DNA from: Niastella sp966212235
Lineage (GTDB): Bacteria; Bacteroidota; Bacteroidia; Chitinophagales; Chitinophagaceae
Reading direction: 5' to 3'
Length of the DNA stretch: 64,000 nucleotides
Assembly: GCA_966212235.1 (NCBI GenBank)
Contig: CBIHPP010000029.1
Span: 1 to 64,000 of the forward strand
In this document: one piece after another, positions 33,377 through 42,678 of the stretch
Position numbering within the stretch: the first letter of the stretch is position 1
Layout of the letters: each line of letters opens with the position of its first letter
Position numbers and translations under genes: made by a program
The notes under the pieces: model-generated
The model's input: only the letters and a program-made list of their open reading frames with translations
The model's database searches: none
Told to the model about the DNA's origin: nothing

Positions 33377-35434
33377 ATGAAACCATTTTTAAACCTTTCC
33401 GGAAAATCGCATTTCCGAATAAAGCAAAAGCTGCTGATGGCAGGTATTGCTTTTATGCTTGTATACACAACCGCTGCCCAAACAGTACGTACCGCAGCTA
33501 ATGCCTCGCAGTTAAATGCAGCCATAGCCGCATCCAGTCCGGGAGATATCATCATTATGACCAATGGAACATGGACCAATGTTACCATTAACTTTAATGC
33601 AACGGCAACAGCTACCCAACCTGTTGTACTTAAGGCCCAAACGCCTGGCCAGGTGATTTTGAATGGCAGCTCCAGTCTTGTATTTTCTGCCCCGTATTTA
33701 ATTGTGAATGGCCTCTATTTTAACGGAGGAGCCTTAACCAGTGGCGCTATTGTAAGGTTCAATTCAACTAATTGCAGGCTTACCAACACAGCCATCGTAA
33801 ATTATAATCCACCTTCGACGTCTACCAGCTATTACTGGGTGTATTTTGATAATTCTTTCAACCGGGTTGACAACTGTTATTTCAAAGGCAAGAACCATCA
33901 TCAGCCTGCTATCGGAAACGATGCGTCTGGTTCCAGGAATAATACAGCGGATCATTGTTATTTCAAGGATATGGGTGGATCGGGAAATGGCTCTGAGATA
34001 TTTCGTATCTGGGGATATGGCGGTAATGAAGAATTGGGAACCGATGGCGCCTTCTTTACAATAGAATACAACCTGTTTGATGCCGCCGATGGCGAAGGCC
34101 TGGAAATGATATCCCTGAAATCTAACAGAAATATTGTCCGCTATAACACGATAAAAAACACCAAAGGTGAAATAACATTAAGAAGCGGCAATTTCAATAC
34201 GATTGAAGGAAACTTCATCTTTGGTAACAACAAAGATGGTTCAAGGGGTATCCGCCTTACCGGTCAGTACCATAAGATCATTAACAACTATATAGAAAAT
34301 GTAAAAGAAGATGCTATCGTTGTGTATGCGGGAGAGTATATTGATACATTTCTGACTCCGGATTGGCAACCTATTCTCAGGGCAGGAACACCACTCGGAC
34401 GTGTACCCGCCTATGGACCCGTAAAGAATACGATCATTGCGCATAATACGATTGTAAATCCTGGTGGAGATGGTATGGAGATAGGCGCCGCTTACAAAGT
34501 AAGCTGGCCCACAGCGCAGCGGGTGCTGCTGCCGGAAAATTGTACGATCGCCAATAACGTGATTATTAAAAACGGCGGCACTGCCATCAAAAGCCCTGTA
34601 CAGGATGTGAATCCTCCGCTTGATATTTTTACTTTTCAGCCCAATACATATGCGGGCAATGTCATTTATGGCTCCGTGCTTAACATGAACCCTGCTCCCG
34701 CCTCAGGAATAATCACGCAGGATCCATTGATCTCTTTAACGAATGGATTGTACAGGCCTTCAGGCAGCAGTCCTTTGATCAATGCCGGACAGGGAACTTA
34801 TGTTACAACAGATATGGACGGACAGACCCGGGATGGTAACCCCGACATAGGAGCCGATGAATATTCCAATGCAACTATCGCACGCAAGCCGCTTACACCA
34901 CAGGATGTAGGTCCGCAATGGCTCAAAGAGGATATTACAGATAACGGCGGTGTTATCACTGCCCAATACACCAACACCTCCAAGCCTGCAGAGAACTTTC
35001 CCAGCCTTATTGATAATAACATCGCCACAAAATATTTTATCAACAACAGAACTTCTTTATGGGTGCAATATAAATCCACAGTGCCCGCCATAGCGGTGAA
35101 GTACACAATTACTTCAGCCAATGATGTTCCCACACGCGATCCCAGGAACTGGAATTTGCAGGGTTCCAATGATAGTGTTAGCTGGGTTACTCTTGATACA
35201 CGCACCGATGAAACTTTTGAAACCAGGGCCCTGATCAAAACTTATACTTTTGAGAATACAACGCCCTACCTGTATTACAGGCTCAACATTACCGCTAATA
35301 ATGGCGCTACCGGAACCCAGTTTGCAGAGTGGGAAATTTATCAGCTTAATATGCAAACACTGTTGGTACGTTTGTTTTTTAATAGTACCCCGGATGGTGA
35401 CGCACTCCCATTAGCTGCCAATATGATTGAATAA
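33377..35434 (+). CDS. PL6 polysaccharide lyase (alginate/chondroitin lyase family) with discoidin-like domain
   Basis: Secreted right-handed beta-helix lyase, cutting uronic-acid polysaccharides by beta-elimination. Signal peptide about 10-34, PL6 helix about 35-480, then an F5/8-type C-like domain (about 500-660). The catalytic pair of the family is visible as K248 (ISLKSNRN) and R269 (ITLRSGN). Most members have LRHGN at the latter site; here His is replaced by Ser. Alginate is the usual PL6 substrate. It opens a plus-strand set with a GH28-like gene 93 bp downstream and a propeller gene, and has no SusC/D. Confidence 0.87.
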   Translation: MKPFLNLSGKSHFRIKQKLLMAGIAFMLVYTTAAQTVRTAANASQLNAAIAASSPGDIIIMTNGTWTNVTINFNATATATQPVVLKAQTPGQVILNGSSSLVFSAPYLIVNGLYFNGGALTSGAIVRFNSTNCRLTNTAIVNYNPPSTSTSYYWVYFDNSFNRVDNCYFKGKNHHQPAIGNDASGSRNNTADHCYFKDMGGSGNGSEIFRIWGYGGNEELGTDGAFFTIEYNLFDAADGEGLEMISLKSNRNIVRYNTIKNTKGEITLRSGNFNTIEGNFIFGNNKDGSRGIRLTGQYHKIINNYIENVKEDAIVVYAGEYIDTFLTPDWQPILRAGTPLGRVPAYGPVKNTIIAHNTIVNPGGDGMEIGAAYKVSWPTAQRVLLPENCTIANNVIIKNGGTAIKSPVQDVNPPLDIFTFQPNTYAGNVIYGSVLNMNPAPASGIITQDPLISLTNGLYRPSGSSPLINAGQGTYVTTDMDGQTRDGNPDIGADEYSNATIARKPLTPQDVGPQWLKEDITDNGGVITAQYTNTSKPAENFPSLIDNNIATKYFINNRTSLWVQYKSTVPAIAVKYTITSANDVPTRDPRNWNLQGSNDSVSWVTLDTRTDETFETRALIKTYTFENTTPYLYYRLNITANNGATGTQFAEWEIYQLNMQTLLVRLFFNSTPDGDALPLAANMIE

Positions 35435-35527
35435 ACAGGCAACCTGTGGGTGACCTGCTTTGCTATAACACGTTTTCTTTGTCTGGAGATCAAATAACAG
35501 ATAACTTATACGAATAAAATTATTACC

Positions 35528-37213
35528 ATGGAAGAAACTAACCCGCTCTCGCGTCGTCAATGGTTGGGAAGACTGGCTGTTCCGGCACTGGCTGGCACCA
35601 CCACGATAATTGGACTGGACGCAAAAGCATCACAGCGCGATAAGGGAAATGTAGATACTCTTGCCGGCGCCCGTGTTTATAATATTCGTGACCATGGAGC
35701 AAAGGGAGACGGAAAGACATTGAACACGAAAGCCATTCAATTGGCCATCGATAAATGCTTTAGCGATGGTGGCGGAACGGTGTTGATCCCCGCCGGTGAA
35801 TTTCTCTCCGGTACGCTTGAATTAAAATCAAATGTTACGCTTCACCTGGCGGCAGCTGCAAAATTATTGGGTAGTCCCAAACGCGAAGATTATACAGCGG
35901 GTAAAGGCGTTCCTTCTGGCAATGGTAATATTGTTTTTTTGTATGCCGTTAATGCAAACAATGTTTCCATAGAAGGAAACGGAACAATAGATGGGAATGG
36001 ACTTGCATTTTATAATGGCAAAGGAGATAATACCGGTCCCGGCCAACACGGCATTGGCGGAAACTTTGACCGGCCGCACCTGGGCATTTTTCATCAATGC
36101 ACCAGACTAAGTATGTATGATGTTTTTTGCACTGCCAGCGCCTATCATTGTTTTCGCATACTTGGTTGCAAGCAGGTACATATCGATGGCGTCAGGATCT
36201 ATAACCGGGTAAACAGGAATAATGATGGCTTCCACTTTAACAACAGCGAATACGTTCACCTCCTAAACAGTGATGTACAATGCCAGGACGATGCCTGTGC
36301 ACTTTTCGGCAGTAATAAATTTGTAACCATTACCAATTGCACATTCAGCACGCGCTGGTCTGTGTTTCGTTTTGGTGGCGGCCAGTCACAGAACATTGCG
36401 GTAAGCAATTGCCTCATATATGATACGTATGGTTGTCCCATTAAAATAAGCGCCGGAAGAGCAAGCATTGAGAACTTCACATTTTCCAATATCATTATGC
36501 GCAACGTTACGGGTCCAATTGGCATTGGATTCAGCGGCACTTCAGAGAACAATAACAACAACAAACAGGATGCACCAAAACCGTTTATCAGGGATATTGT
36601 ATTCAATGCCATTCGCGCTACCGTGGTGGCCCAACCAATAGATCACCCGGATATTCATTTTGGTGTAAGCGTAAGACCCGGAGAAACCAACTCCTGTATT
36701 ACCTTGAATGCCATGGGTGATTATTATCTGGAGAATATAAGCTTTACAGATGTTCATGTACAGTATGCCGGCGGCGGTACGGCAGCGCAAGCCGCTAAAC
36801 GTACTGTTCCTGCCATAGCCGCGGAATATTTTGGCGTATGGGATGCTGCACCGGGTGGCCCTCCTGCTTATGGTTTGTATGCCCGTAATGTAAAGGGGCT
36901 AACATTGCACAACGTACGCTTTGAATATGACCAGGCAGATGCCAGACCCGCTGTTATTTTTGATAATGTACAGGATGCTTCCATCAATGGCTTCAGTGCA
37001 AAAGGCAGCGAAGGAACGGAACTATTAAGATTTATCAATACCAAAGATGTTCTGTTGACAGCTGCACGGGTATTGACCCCGGCCGCCATTTTTTTACAGG
37101 TAGAAGGAGCGGCAAGTGATGGTATCGTTGTGAATGGCGGCGATTTGCGAAAAGCCAAAACTGCGTTGACCTTTACTGACGGCGCACCAACAACTGCTGC
37201 TGTGGTAAAATAG
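35528..37213 (+). CDS. GH28-like right-handed beta-helix protein, Tat exported
   Basis: 561 residues. A twin-arginine signal (SRRQWLGRLAVPALAG, about 8-23) indicates Tat export. The helix begins VYNIRDHGAKGDGKT, the classic GH28 polygalacturonase start, and contains NNDGFHF (about 231-237) and CQDDACAL (about 250-257), which match the NTD and DD motifs. The catalytic-loop GHG is absent (GGGQSQN near 281), and the RIK motif is PIKIS. It may therefore be a diverged GH28 or a non-hydrolytic helix protein. Same strand and close spacing tie it to PL6 and the propeller. Confidence 0.8.
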   Translation: MEETNPLSRRQWLGRLAVPALAGTTTIIGLDAKASQRDKGNVDTLAGARVYNIRDHGAKGDGKTLNTKAIQLAIDKCFSDGGGTVLIPAGEFLSGTLELKSNVTLHLAAAAKLLGSPKREDYTAGKGVPSGNGNIVFLYAVNANNVSIEGNGTIDGNGLAFYNGKGDNTGPGQHGIGGNFDRPHLGIFHQCTRLSMYDVFCTASAYHCFRILGCKQVHIDGVRIYNRVNRNNDGFHFNNSEYVHLLNSDVQCQDDACALFGSNKFVTITNCTFSTRWSVFRFGGGQSQNIAVSNCLIYDTYGCPIKISAGRASIENFTFSNIIMRNVTGPIGIGFSGTSENNNNNKQDAPKPFIRDIVFNAIRATVVAQPIDHPDIHFGVSVRPGETNSCITLNAMGDYYLENISFTDVHVQYAGGGTAAQAAKRTVPAIAAEYFGVWDAAPGGPPAYGLYARNVKGLTLHNVRFEYDQADARPAVIFDNVQDASINGFSAKGSEGTELLRFINTKDVLLTAARVLTPAAIFLQVEGAASDGIVVNGGDLRKAKTALTFTDGAPTTAAVVK

Positions 37214-37251
37214 CCTGGAAGCAGCTGGAATTAAATAAACAATATGTAAGT

Positions 37252-38343
37252 ATGTTTAAATATAGCAATCAATCTTTTGGGGCCTCAAACCAAAAGAAAC
37301 CAGTAATGTTCTCATTACTGGTTCTGTTATTAATTCAATCGACGGTTCTTGCTCAGGTAACAGATACCACCAAGCCGAAAGCGCCATCACAACGCCCGGG
37401 TGCAAGATCACCTGTACCGGATGTATTACCGGGCAAAGGTCTTGCCCAGCATGATTTCCTGTACGCAGGAGGCTGGGATACCAGGAAGGATACACAAACC
37501 ATATTTCGCATAGTAAATGCGAAAGTAGTATGGACATGGTCCATACCCATTAAAGATCGAAATGGACAACTTAGTGAGTTCAGCGATATACACCAATTAT
37601 CTAACGGCAATGTTTTGTATGCGTGTAAAACCGGCGCTGCCGAAGTAACACAGGATAGGAAAATAGTTTGGAGTTATGAATGTCCTGCAGGAACAGAATG
37701 CCATTCAGCCCAGCCGATAGGATTGAATAAGGTATTCTTATGCCAGAACGGATTACCAGCTAAAGTGATGCTTATAAATAAGAAAACCGGTAAAGTGGAA
37801 ATGGAGCATATTGTACAAACAGCAAGACCCGATGATCCTAAAAGCGTACACGGCCAATTCCGAAACGTGCGCATGACCACCAAAGGCACTTATTTACTGG
37901 CTCATTTAAACATGGGCAAAGTAATAGAATACGATAAAAACTGGAACGTGATGTGGTCGGTGGATGCACCTTCGGCGTGGCTGGCCATACGGCTTACAAA
38001 TGGCAATACCTTGATCAGTGGCAACCAGCATGGCTATGTACGTGAAGTAAATCCCAAAGGAGAAACGGTCTGGGAAATAAACAAGGACGACTTTCCCGGA
38101 TTTCCGCTCTACACGGTGCAGGGATTAAACCGGCTGGCAAATGGCAATACTGTTATCAGCAACTGGGGTGGTTCTATTAAAAAAGAAGACTGGGAAAAAG
38201 TAGTACAGGTATTGGAAGTAACACCGGATAAAAAATTAGTCTGGGCTTTGCACCAATGGAAAGATCCCGACCTCGGCCCTTCCTCAAACATACAATTGCT
38301 CGATGAGAAGGGGAAAGAAGAGAAGGGTGAACTGCAGCGGTGA
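37252..38343 (+). CDS. Secreted beta-propeller protein (PQQ/arylsulfotransferase-like fold)
   Basis: 363 residues with a signal peptide near residues 18-35 (ending VLAQ), then repeated WTW, WSYE, WSVD and WEIN blade motifs, each near NGNT(L/V)IS strands, giving six or more blades. NVRMTTKGTYLLAHLNMG and a conserved His in KSVHGQFRN resemble propellers annotated near carbohydrate lyases in Bacteroidota and the arylsulfotransferase fold. Enzymatic activity is not shown. It follows the GH28-like gene by 38 bp on the same strand and may bind its product. Confidence 0.7.
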   Translation: MFKYSNQSFGASNQKKPVMFSLLVLLLIQSTVLAQVTDTTKPKAPSQRPGARSPVPDVLPGKGLAQHDFLYAGGWDTRKDTQTIFRIVNAKVVWTWSIPIKDRNGQLSEFSDIHQLSNGNVLYACKTGAAEVTQDRKIVWSYECPAGTECHSAQPIGLNKVFLCQNGLPAKVMLINKKTGKVEMEHIVQTARPDDPKSVHGQFRNVRMTTKGTYLLAHLNMGKVIEYDKNWNVMWSVDAPSAWLAIRLTNGNTLISGNQHGYVREVNPKGETVWEINKDDFPGFPLYTVQGLNRLANGNTVISNWGGSIKKEDWEKVVQVLEVTPDKKLVWALHQWKDPDLGPSSNIQLLDEKGKEEKGELQR

Positions 38344-38366
38344 TTGGATGATGGGGAAATTAAAAA

Positions 38367-38396
38367 GAGGCGCCCATTTAATATTCTGGCCGCCTC
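38367..38396. terminator. Bidirectional terminator-like hairpin
   Basis: GAGGCG..CGCCTC with inner CCA/TGG pairs, A5 to its left and T6 eight nt to the right. It lies between convergent genes (stops at 38343 and 38421). Confidence 0.55.
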
Positions 38397-38420
38397 AGTA
38401 TATCTTTTTTAGAAACCTTC

Positions 38421-39089
38421 TCAACGCGATATCATTAATCCAAGTTTACATCCTCCTTGTAAGGAAGGCATTGTCGAATAAAATTTATCCTCTTTACTGG
38501 TATAGTAATCGTCATAAACATACCCATCAAAGGTCTCATAGGTTGATGCCTTATAACGAATGCCGACACCTCCATATACGTCAAGGTACAATCTGAGCTT
38601 GTTTTCTTTACGGGTCAGAAAAAATGTGTGACCTATTAATAGTTTCAATCCGTACACATCTACGTTTTCCGTTCGCAGGCCCTGAAAACGATACCCTTCT
38701 GCGTTTTTCCATGTAGCCCGCTTATTTTCAAAACGCCAGTTACGATAGAAAATATCTGTTTCGAGAAAAAAACCCATAGCCTTGTTGAGATAGGTTTTCT
38801 GATATAATCCCAGCGTAAAGGATTTATACAACTTATTGAAATGGTTATGTCCATAACCGCCTAACGCACCGCTACCGAAACTTTTTATCAATCCTGTGTC
38901 CTGCGTACTGGGTCTGTAAGAAAACAGGATACCGTAACGTGTCCTTTTGTTCCCAATAGCAGCATTTACCTCAAAGTTTAAAAAAGCGGCTTCTGTTGGC
39001 TTAATACCAAATTCAATCACCCGTTGTGATTTTCCGTGCAGGAAAGTAAAACAACAAATTGCTAATACCAGGACAAAGCGTTCCTTCAT
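38421..39089 (-). CDS. Hypothetical outer-membrane beta-barrel-like protein
   Basis: 222 residues with a signal peptide (about 1-21). The body has alternating aromatic strands (SFTLGLYQKTYLN, GFFLETDIFYRNWRF, LRLYLDVYGGVGIRY) and a C-terminal GCKLGLMISR, consistent with a small barrel of the DUF3575-like group. No catalytic motif. It is a single gene with a 300-bp upstream region. Confidence 0.65.
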   Translation of the reverse strand: MKERFVLVLAICCFTFLHGKSQRVIEFGIKPTEAAFLNFEVNAAIGNKRTRYGILFSYRPSTQDTGLIKSFGSGALGGYGHNHFNKLYKSFTLGLYQKTYLNKAMGFFLETDIFYRNWRFENKRATWKNAEGYRFQGLRTENVDVYGLKLLIGHTFFLTRKENKLRLYLDVYGGVGIRYKASTYETFDGYVYDDYYTSKEDKFYSTMPSLQGGCKLGLMISR

Positions 39090-39397
39090 AATACTTTTTT
39101 AAAGGTTCAGGATTTATTTTTCTGTCTGATATCATTTTTCTCTACCTGAATCTGGAGTGCTGCTTCACTTTTCTAAAAATTGAAGGAGGGATGTCGCTAA
39201 TTCTTCTACGCGGAATTTTTTCTGACGCTTTATATAAACGCTAATGTATGAAATTACAATAGAAGATTACAATTTTTGACGAGGAATTAATGGGAAACCC
39301 TGGACCCTCCCTTCAAAATTTTGTTAGGTTATGCAATAGGTTAAAAAGAGAAATTGATGTTTTGAAAGAAAGGCTTAACCTTTGCAAAAACATCACC
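39090..39397. other. Intergenic region without visible gene
   Basis: Lies between divergent genes. Nothing beyond AT-rich promoter-like tracts is seen. An in-frame extension from 39290 to 39397 upstream of the reductase was rejected because the conserved Rossmann start falls at the chosen Met. Confidence 0.4.
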
Positions 39398-40237
39398 ATG
39401 AAAGCTTTTTTAGGAATGGGGTTATTGGGGTCGAATTTTGTAAGGGCGCTGATTAAAAGAGGAGAACCTGTACAGGTTTGGAACCGGACCACATCAAAAG
39501 CACAGGAACTGGAAAAAGAGGGAGCAAAGGCATTTGTACAGGTGCAGGATGCCGTACGGGGCGCTACCGAAATACATTGTACGCTGAAAGACGATGCCGC
39601 TGTTGATGAGGTGCTGAAAGCCGCTGAAGCCGGCCTTACACCCGGCGCCATTATCATCGATCATACGACTACTTCACAAGAAGGCGCTGTGAGAAGGACC
39701 CGGGCCTGGAAAGAAAAAGGGTTTACATATCAACATGCACCTGTGTTTATGGGACCCACCAATGCACTGGATGGTACCGGGTTTATGCTGTTATCGGGCG
39801 ATGAAGCCATTATCAATACGCTTTCGCCTTCTCTTTCTACCATGACCGGTAAACTGCTTTATTTCGGAACCGAACCAGGTAAAGCCGCTGCCATGAAACT
39901 GGCGGGCAATGCTTTTTTAGTTTGCTTAACTGCCGGCTTAAAGGACACGCTTACTTTATCAAAAGCGCTTGGTGTTTCAATAGAAGATCTGCTTACACTA
40001 TTCAATTCGTGGAACCCCGGCGCTCATGTACAGGCCCGGTTGCAACGCATGACCGGTGCCGATCATACCCAACCATCCTGGGAGCTGAATATGGCTCGTA
40101 AAGACACCCAGCTATTTTTGGATGCAGCTCAGCAAACCAACAACCAACTGCTACTGATGCCCGCCATTGCCGCCCTTATGGATGAATTTATCAGCAAAGG
40201 CTTTGGCAACCACGATTGGACGGTAATTGGAAAATAA
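39398..40237 (+). CDS. NAD(P)-dependent oxidoreductase, 3-hydroxyisobutyrate dehydrogenase family
   Basis: A 279-residue cytoplasmic beta-hydroxyacid dehydrogenase. The start was moved 36 codons inward to MKAFLGMGLLGSNF, the nucleotide-binding GxGxxG-type motif (here GMGLLG). The WNRT segment after it and the catalytic-lysine helix KLAGNAFLVCLTA are present. An IIDHTTTSQEGA motif corresponds to the substrate loop. The substrate, a beta-hydroxy acid or an imine as in imine reductases of this fold, cannot be told. A strong terminator lies 56 bp downstream, so it is monocistronic. Confidence 0.88.
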   Translation: MKAFLGMGLLGSNFVRALIKRGEPVQVWNRTTSKAQELEKEGAKAFVQVQDAVRGATEIHCTLKDDAAVDEVLKAAEAGLTPGAIIIDHTTTSQEGAVRRTRAWKEKGFTYQHAPVFMGPTNALDGTGFMLLSGDEAIINTLSPSLSTMTGKLLYFGTEPGKAAAMKLAGNAFLVCLTAGLKDTLTLSKALGVSIEDLLTLFNSWNPGAHVQARLQRMTGADHTQPSWELNMARKDTQLFLDAAQQTNNQLLLMPAIAALMDEFISKGFGNHDWTVIGK

Positions 40238-40292
40238 AGAGAGGCGCTTATGGCTGTTACTTTTCGATAGCAGAAAATTGATATCTTACAAC

Positions 40293-40320
40293 GGTCGCCT
40301 TAGGCGACCTTTTATTTTTA
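40293..40320 (+). terminator. Terminator after the dehydrogenase gene
   Basis: Perfect 7-bp stem GGTCGCC-TTA-GGCGACC followed by TTTTATTTTTA. Confidence 0.9.
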
Positions 40321-40336
40321 TTAAACGGGCATATTT

Positions 40337-41389
40337 ATGGCAGCTACCGGAACGGGAGAATCGGGGAAGAGGGATGTACACAACTGCAACAAGCTATCTG
40401 TTGGCAATTTTAGCATCCTTAGCCGGATGGCGACTTTGTACTGGCAGGTTAAAAGGCAGGAGCGGTTTCTTAAGATCCGTTTGCCGGCTTTGATGGCGGA
40501 GGTTGTTCCCGATCATTATCAGTCCTTCTCTGCGTCGCACATAAAAAGAATTACCAAATACTGGCAGCTCGGTCTAAATATAATATGTGAGAACCTGTAC
40601 CATTTAACCGGTAAAAAATTAAATGCGGAAGAGTATAACCGGATCATCCTGTTAAGTGTTTTCGGACCGTTATTCGATGATCTGTTTGATGAGAAGATCC
40701 TGGATCATGATCAGATCGAATCACTGGTTGCCAACCCTGATGAATATGTTGCCCTAAACAAAACGGATGATCTCGTTAAAGAGATATACCTGGAAATTTT
40801 GCAGCTTACCCCCAACGAGCAACAGTTTAAAGAGCATTTACAAAAGGTCTTCTACTGGCAAAAGGAATCGTTGAAACAGTTGAACGAGAACATCACCGAA
40901 GAAGAACTTTATACAATCACCTATAACAAGAGCTATTATGCGATCCTGTTATATTGCGCGGTGTTGGACCATTATCCCGGTCAGGAAATGCTGGAGATGC
41001 TTTACCCCATTGCCGGCCTGATGCAGCTTACCAATGATGCTTTTGATGTTTGGAAAGATGTGCAAAGCAAAGTGTTTACGCTTCCAAACCTGTACCGGAA
41101 CTTTGAACAGCTTCAGCAACACTTCATGGCCGAAATAGCCAGTATCAATAATAAACTATGCCAATTACCTTATCCCCAAAAAGCCAGGCAAACCTACGCC
41201 ATCACCATTCATTCCCTGCATGCCATGGGTTGGATGTCGCTTGAACAGCTAAAGAACGTTACGAAAAACACCTCCAATTTTGCAGAGCTGAGCACTTTGA
41301 GCCGGGAAGCATTGGTATGTGATATGGATAGTATAAAACAACAAATGGAATGGTTAAAGCATATCAAACGCCTTAGCAATCACTATTAA
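40337..41389 (+). CDS. Class I isoprenoid biosynthesis enzyme-like protein
   Basis: An all-helical 350-residue protein. It has an aspartate-rich DDLFD (114-118, in FGPLFDDLFDE), a lysine motif YNKSYYAILLY near 196-206 where prenyl synthases have a K-S/T motif, and a second metal motif NDAFDVWKD (233-241). The latter fits the ND..(S/D)...(E/D) or DDxxD form of terpene and prenyl synthases. Together these suggest a trinuclear-Mg2+ class I active site. No functional partner is adjacent. The start is uncertain; Met31 (40427) is a good alternative because the first 30 residues look non-native. It is flanked by its own terminator. Confidence 0.6.
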   Translation: MAATGTGESGKRDVHNCNKLSVGNFSILSRMATLYWQVKRQERFLKIRLPALMAEVVPDHYQSFSASHIKRITKYWQLGLNIICENLYHLTGKKLNAEEYNRIILLSVFGPLFDDLFDEKILDHDQIESLVANPDEYVALNKTDDLVKEIYLEILQLTPNEQQFKEHLQKVFYWQKESLKQLNENITEEELYTITYNKSYYAILLYCAVLDHYPGQEMLEMLYPIAGLMQLTNDAFDVWKDVQSKVFTLPNLYRNFEQLQQHFMAEIASINNKLCQLPYPQKARQTYAITIHSLHAMGWMSLEQLKNVTKNTSNFAELSTLSREALVCDMDSIKQQMEWLKHIKRLSNHY

Positions 41390-41405
41390 GTTCTTATCAA
41401 AACAA

Positions 41406-41440
41406 CAAAAAGGGCATCCACCAGTTGGCAGATGCCTTTT
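41406..41440 (+). terminator. Terminator after the terpene-synthase-like gene
   Basis: AAAAGGGCATC..GATGCCTTTT stem with inner CCA/TGG pairs, 17 bp after the stop codon. Confidence 0.8.
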
Positions 41441-41594
41441 GCATAGGAACCAGGCTAATGGTAAATATTTCGAGTAAATTGGAGATTAGGATATAAATGC
41501 CATTCTGTGGAAACAGGACGGCTTCTACTTACTAGCTATGAAACAAGAAACTTTTAATCAGAGCCCTGAAATCAGTTTAAATATTTTAATGGCG

Positions 41595-42221
41595 CTATGC
41601 TCGTTGTAATTTTTGTAACTCCTGCACTTTAGCTTCTACAAAAAACGTTTCTTCCTGTATCACATCCACATAACATGCTTTTTGCAGGTTGAGAAATTCC
41701 TTATCCTCACGCATTGAAATAATGGCTTCTTTATCCAGCTCGCATTTTACCCGTACCAGGGAAGGGAATTTTTCCTTAACCAATTCCAGGACGTTTTCCC
41801 AGCTAAATTTTTTGTCTTTGGTAACCTTGGGCGTGCCGGTACGAAAGCCAATGATGCTATGTAATAGATCGAGGCTTTTACGTTTGCCCCAGTTGTCTTT
41901 TTGCTCTTTTGCATACATCTCCAACACTTCAAATTGCTTTTCTTTTTCACGGATCAGATAAATGATCTCATCCTGAAACTCATCTTTGATGCTATTGATG
42001 CGCTCGTTCATTTGCGCTTCGATAGATGAAAGCCTGCCAGCTATTTCAGCATACATGGCAGAGGCTTCCTGAGCTTGTTCATAATCAACATTGTTGATCA
42101 CTCTTCTTTTTTCGCGTATCATATTTTTGGAATTTATTTGGTTGTTAAATAGATCGCTTTTGTTTGTGTTGGAGTCAGCAGCAATTTTTTGTTTTACAAT
42201 ATCTGTGGGAACTATTTTCAT
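41595..42221 (-). CDS. Mu Gam-like host-nuclease inhibitor
   Basis: Predicted DNA-end-binding protein of the phage Mu Gam family (Ku-like), which protects linear DNA ends from exonucleases. The 208-residue form (start MKIVPT, 13 codons inside the ORF) has a charged N-terminus, a coiled-coil region (about 50-120) rich in Glu/Lys, and the family motif GFRTGTPKV (about 125-133), followed by the C-terminal sandwich. It is last in a minus-strand set with the DnaA-like and unknown genes, and is transcribed away from the S24 repressor. No transposase or integrase is nearby, so this is a phage remnant or a domesticated gene. Confidence 0.75.
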   Translation of the reverse strand: MKIVPTDIVKQKIAADSNTNKSDLFNNQINSKNMIREKRRVINNVDYEQAQEASAMYAEIAGRLSSIEAQMNERINSIKDEFQDEIIYLIREKEKQFEVLEMYAKEQKDNWGKRKSLDLLHSIIGFRTGTPKVTKDKKFSWENVLELVKEKFPSLVRVKCELDKEAIISMREDKEFLNLQKACYVDVIQEETFFVEAKVQELQKLQRA

Positions 42222-42240
42222 AGGTAATGCTTTTTGTTTT

Positions 42241-42678
42241 TTAATTTTTGTTACAATCAATCAGTTCGAAAAAATTCTTTACAGGTTCATAATATTTCAG
42301 GAATTTTTCATCCTGTGCATCCAGCCAGTTGTAACCACTGCGAATACCTTTAATTACACCAGCATGATCGGTGGCACCTGTACGTTTTGCCAGCAAACAA
42401 TAAGAAATATGCGGAAATCTTTTTTTGCCAGCCATCCATAATAATTTTCTCATAATGGGTCTGTCGTTCGCCCTGCTCTTATCACTTACCCATGCAAGCT
42501 GAACATTCCAGCATTCACACATCGCTTCGAACAATTGTTTCAGTTCATCTTCACCCAATTTATTCGGATAGCGCGGTACCAATACCACATCAATGCCCAC
42601 TTGTTGTTGAATTTCAAATTGTGCACGCGTAATTGCATAGCTTACGATTGATAACTCTTTTTTTGTAAGTACATTCAT
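42241..42678 (-). CDS. DnaA domain IV-like DNA-binding protein
   Basis: A 145-residue protein. The C-terminal half (about 75-135) reads RPIMRKLLWMAGKKRFPHIS, then TGATDHAGVIKGIRSGYNWL, which matches the helix-turn-helix layout of the DnaA C-terminal domain (GRDHSTV-like signature replaced by ATDHAGV). No AAA+ domain is present. Its start overlaps the stop of the upstream 132-residue gene by 4 bp (ATGA), and its stop lies close to the start of gam. Replication or phage regulation is inferred from domain type only. Confidence 0.6.
   Translation of the reverse strand: MNVLTKKELSIVSYAITRAQFEIQQQVGIDVVLVPRYPNKLGEDELKQLFEAMCECWNVQLAWVSDKSRANDRPIMRKLLWMAGKKRFPHISYCLLAKRTGATDHAGVIKGIRSGYNWLDAQDEKFLKYYEPVKNFFELIDCNKN

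Noticed and set aside
33259..33588. Minus-strand ORF of 109 codons
   Set aside because: Overlaps the signal-peptide part of the PL6 gene on the other strand and shows no domain.
40227..40493. Plus-strand ORF of 88 codons
   Set aside because: Spans a terminator and overlaps the terpene-synthase-like gene in another frame; no homology visible.
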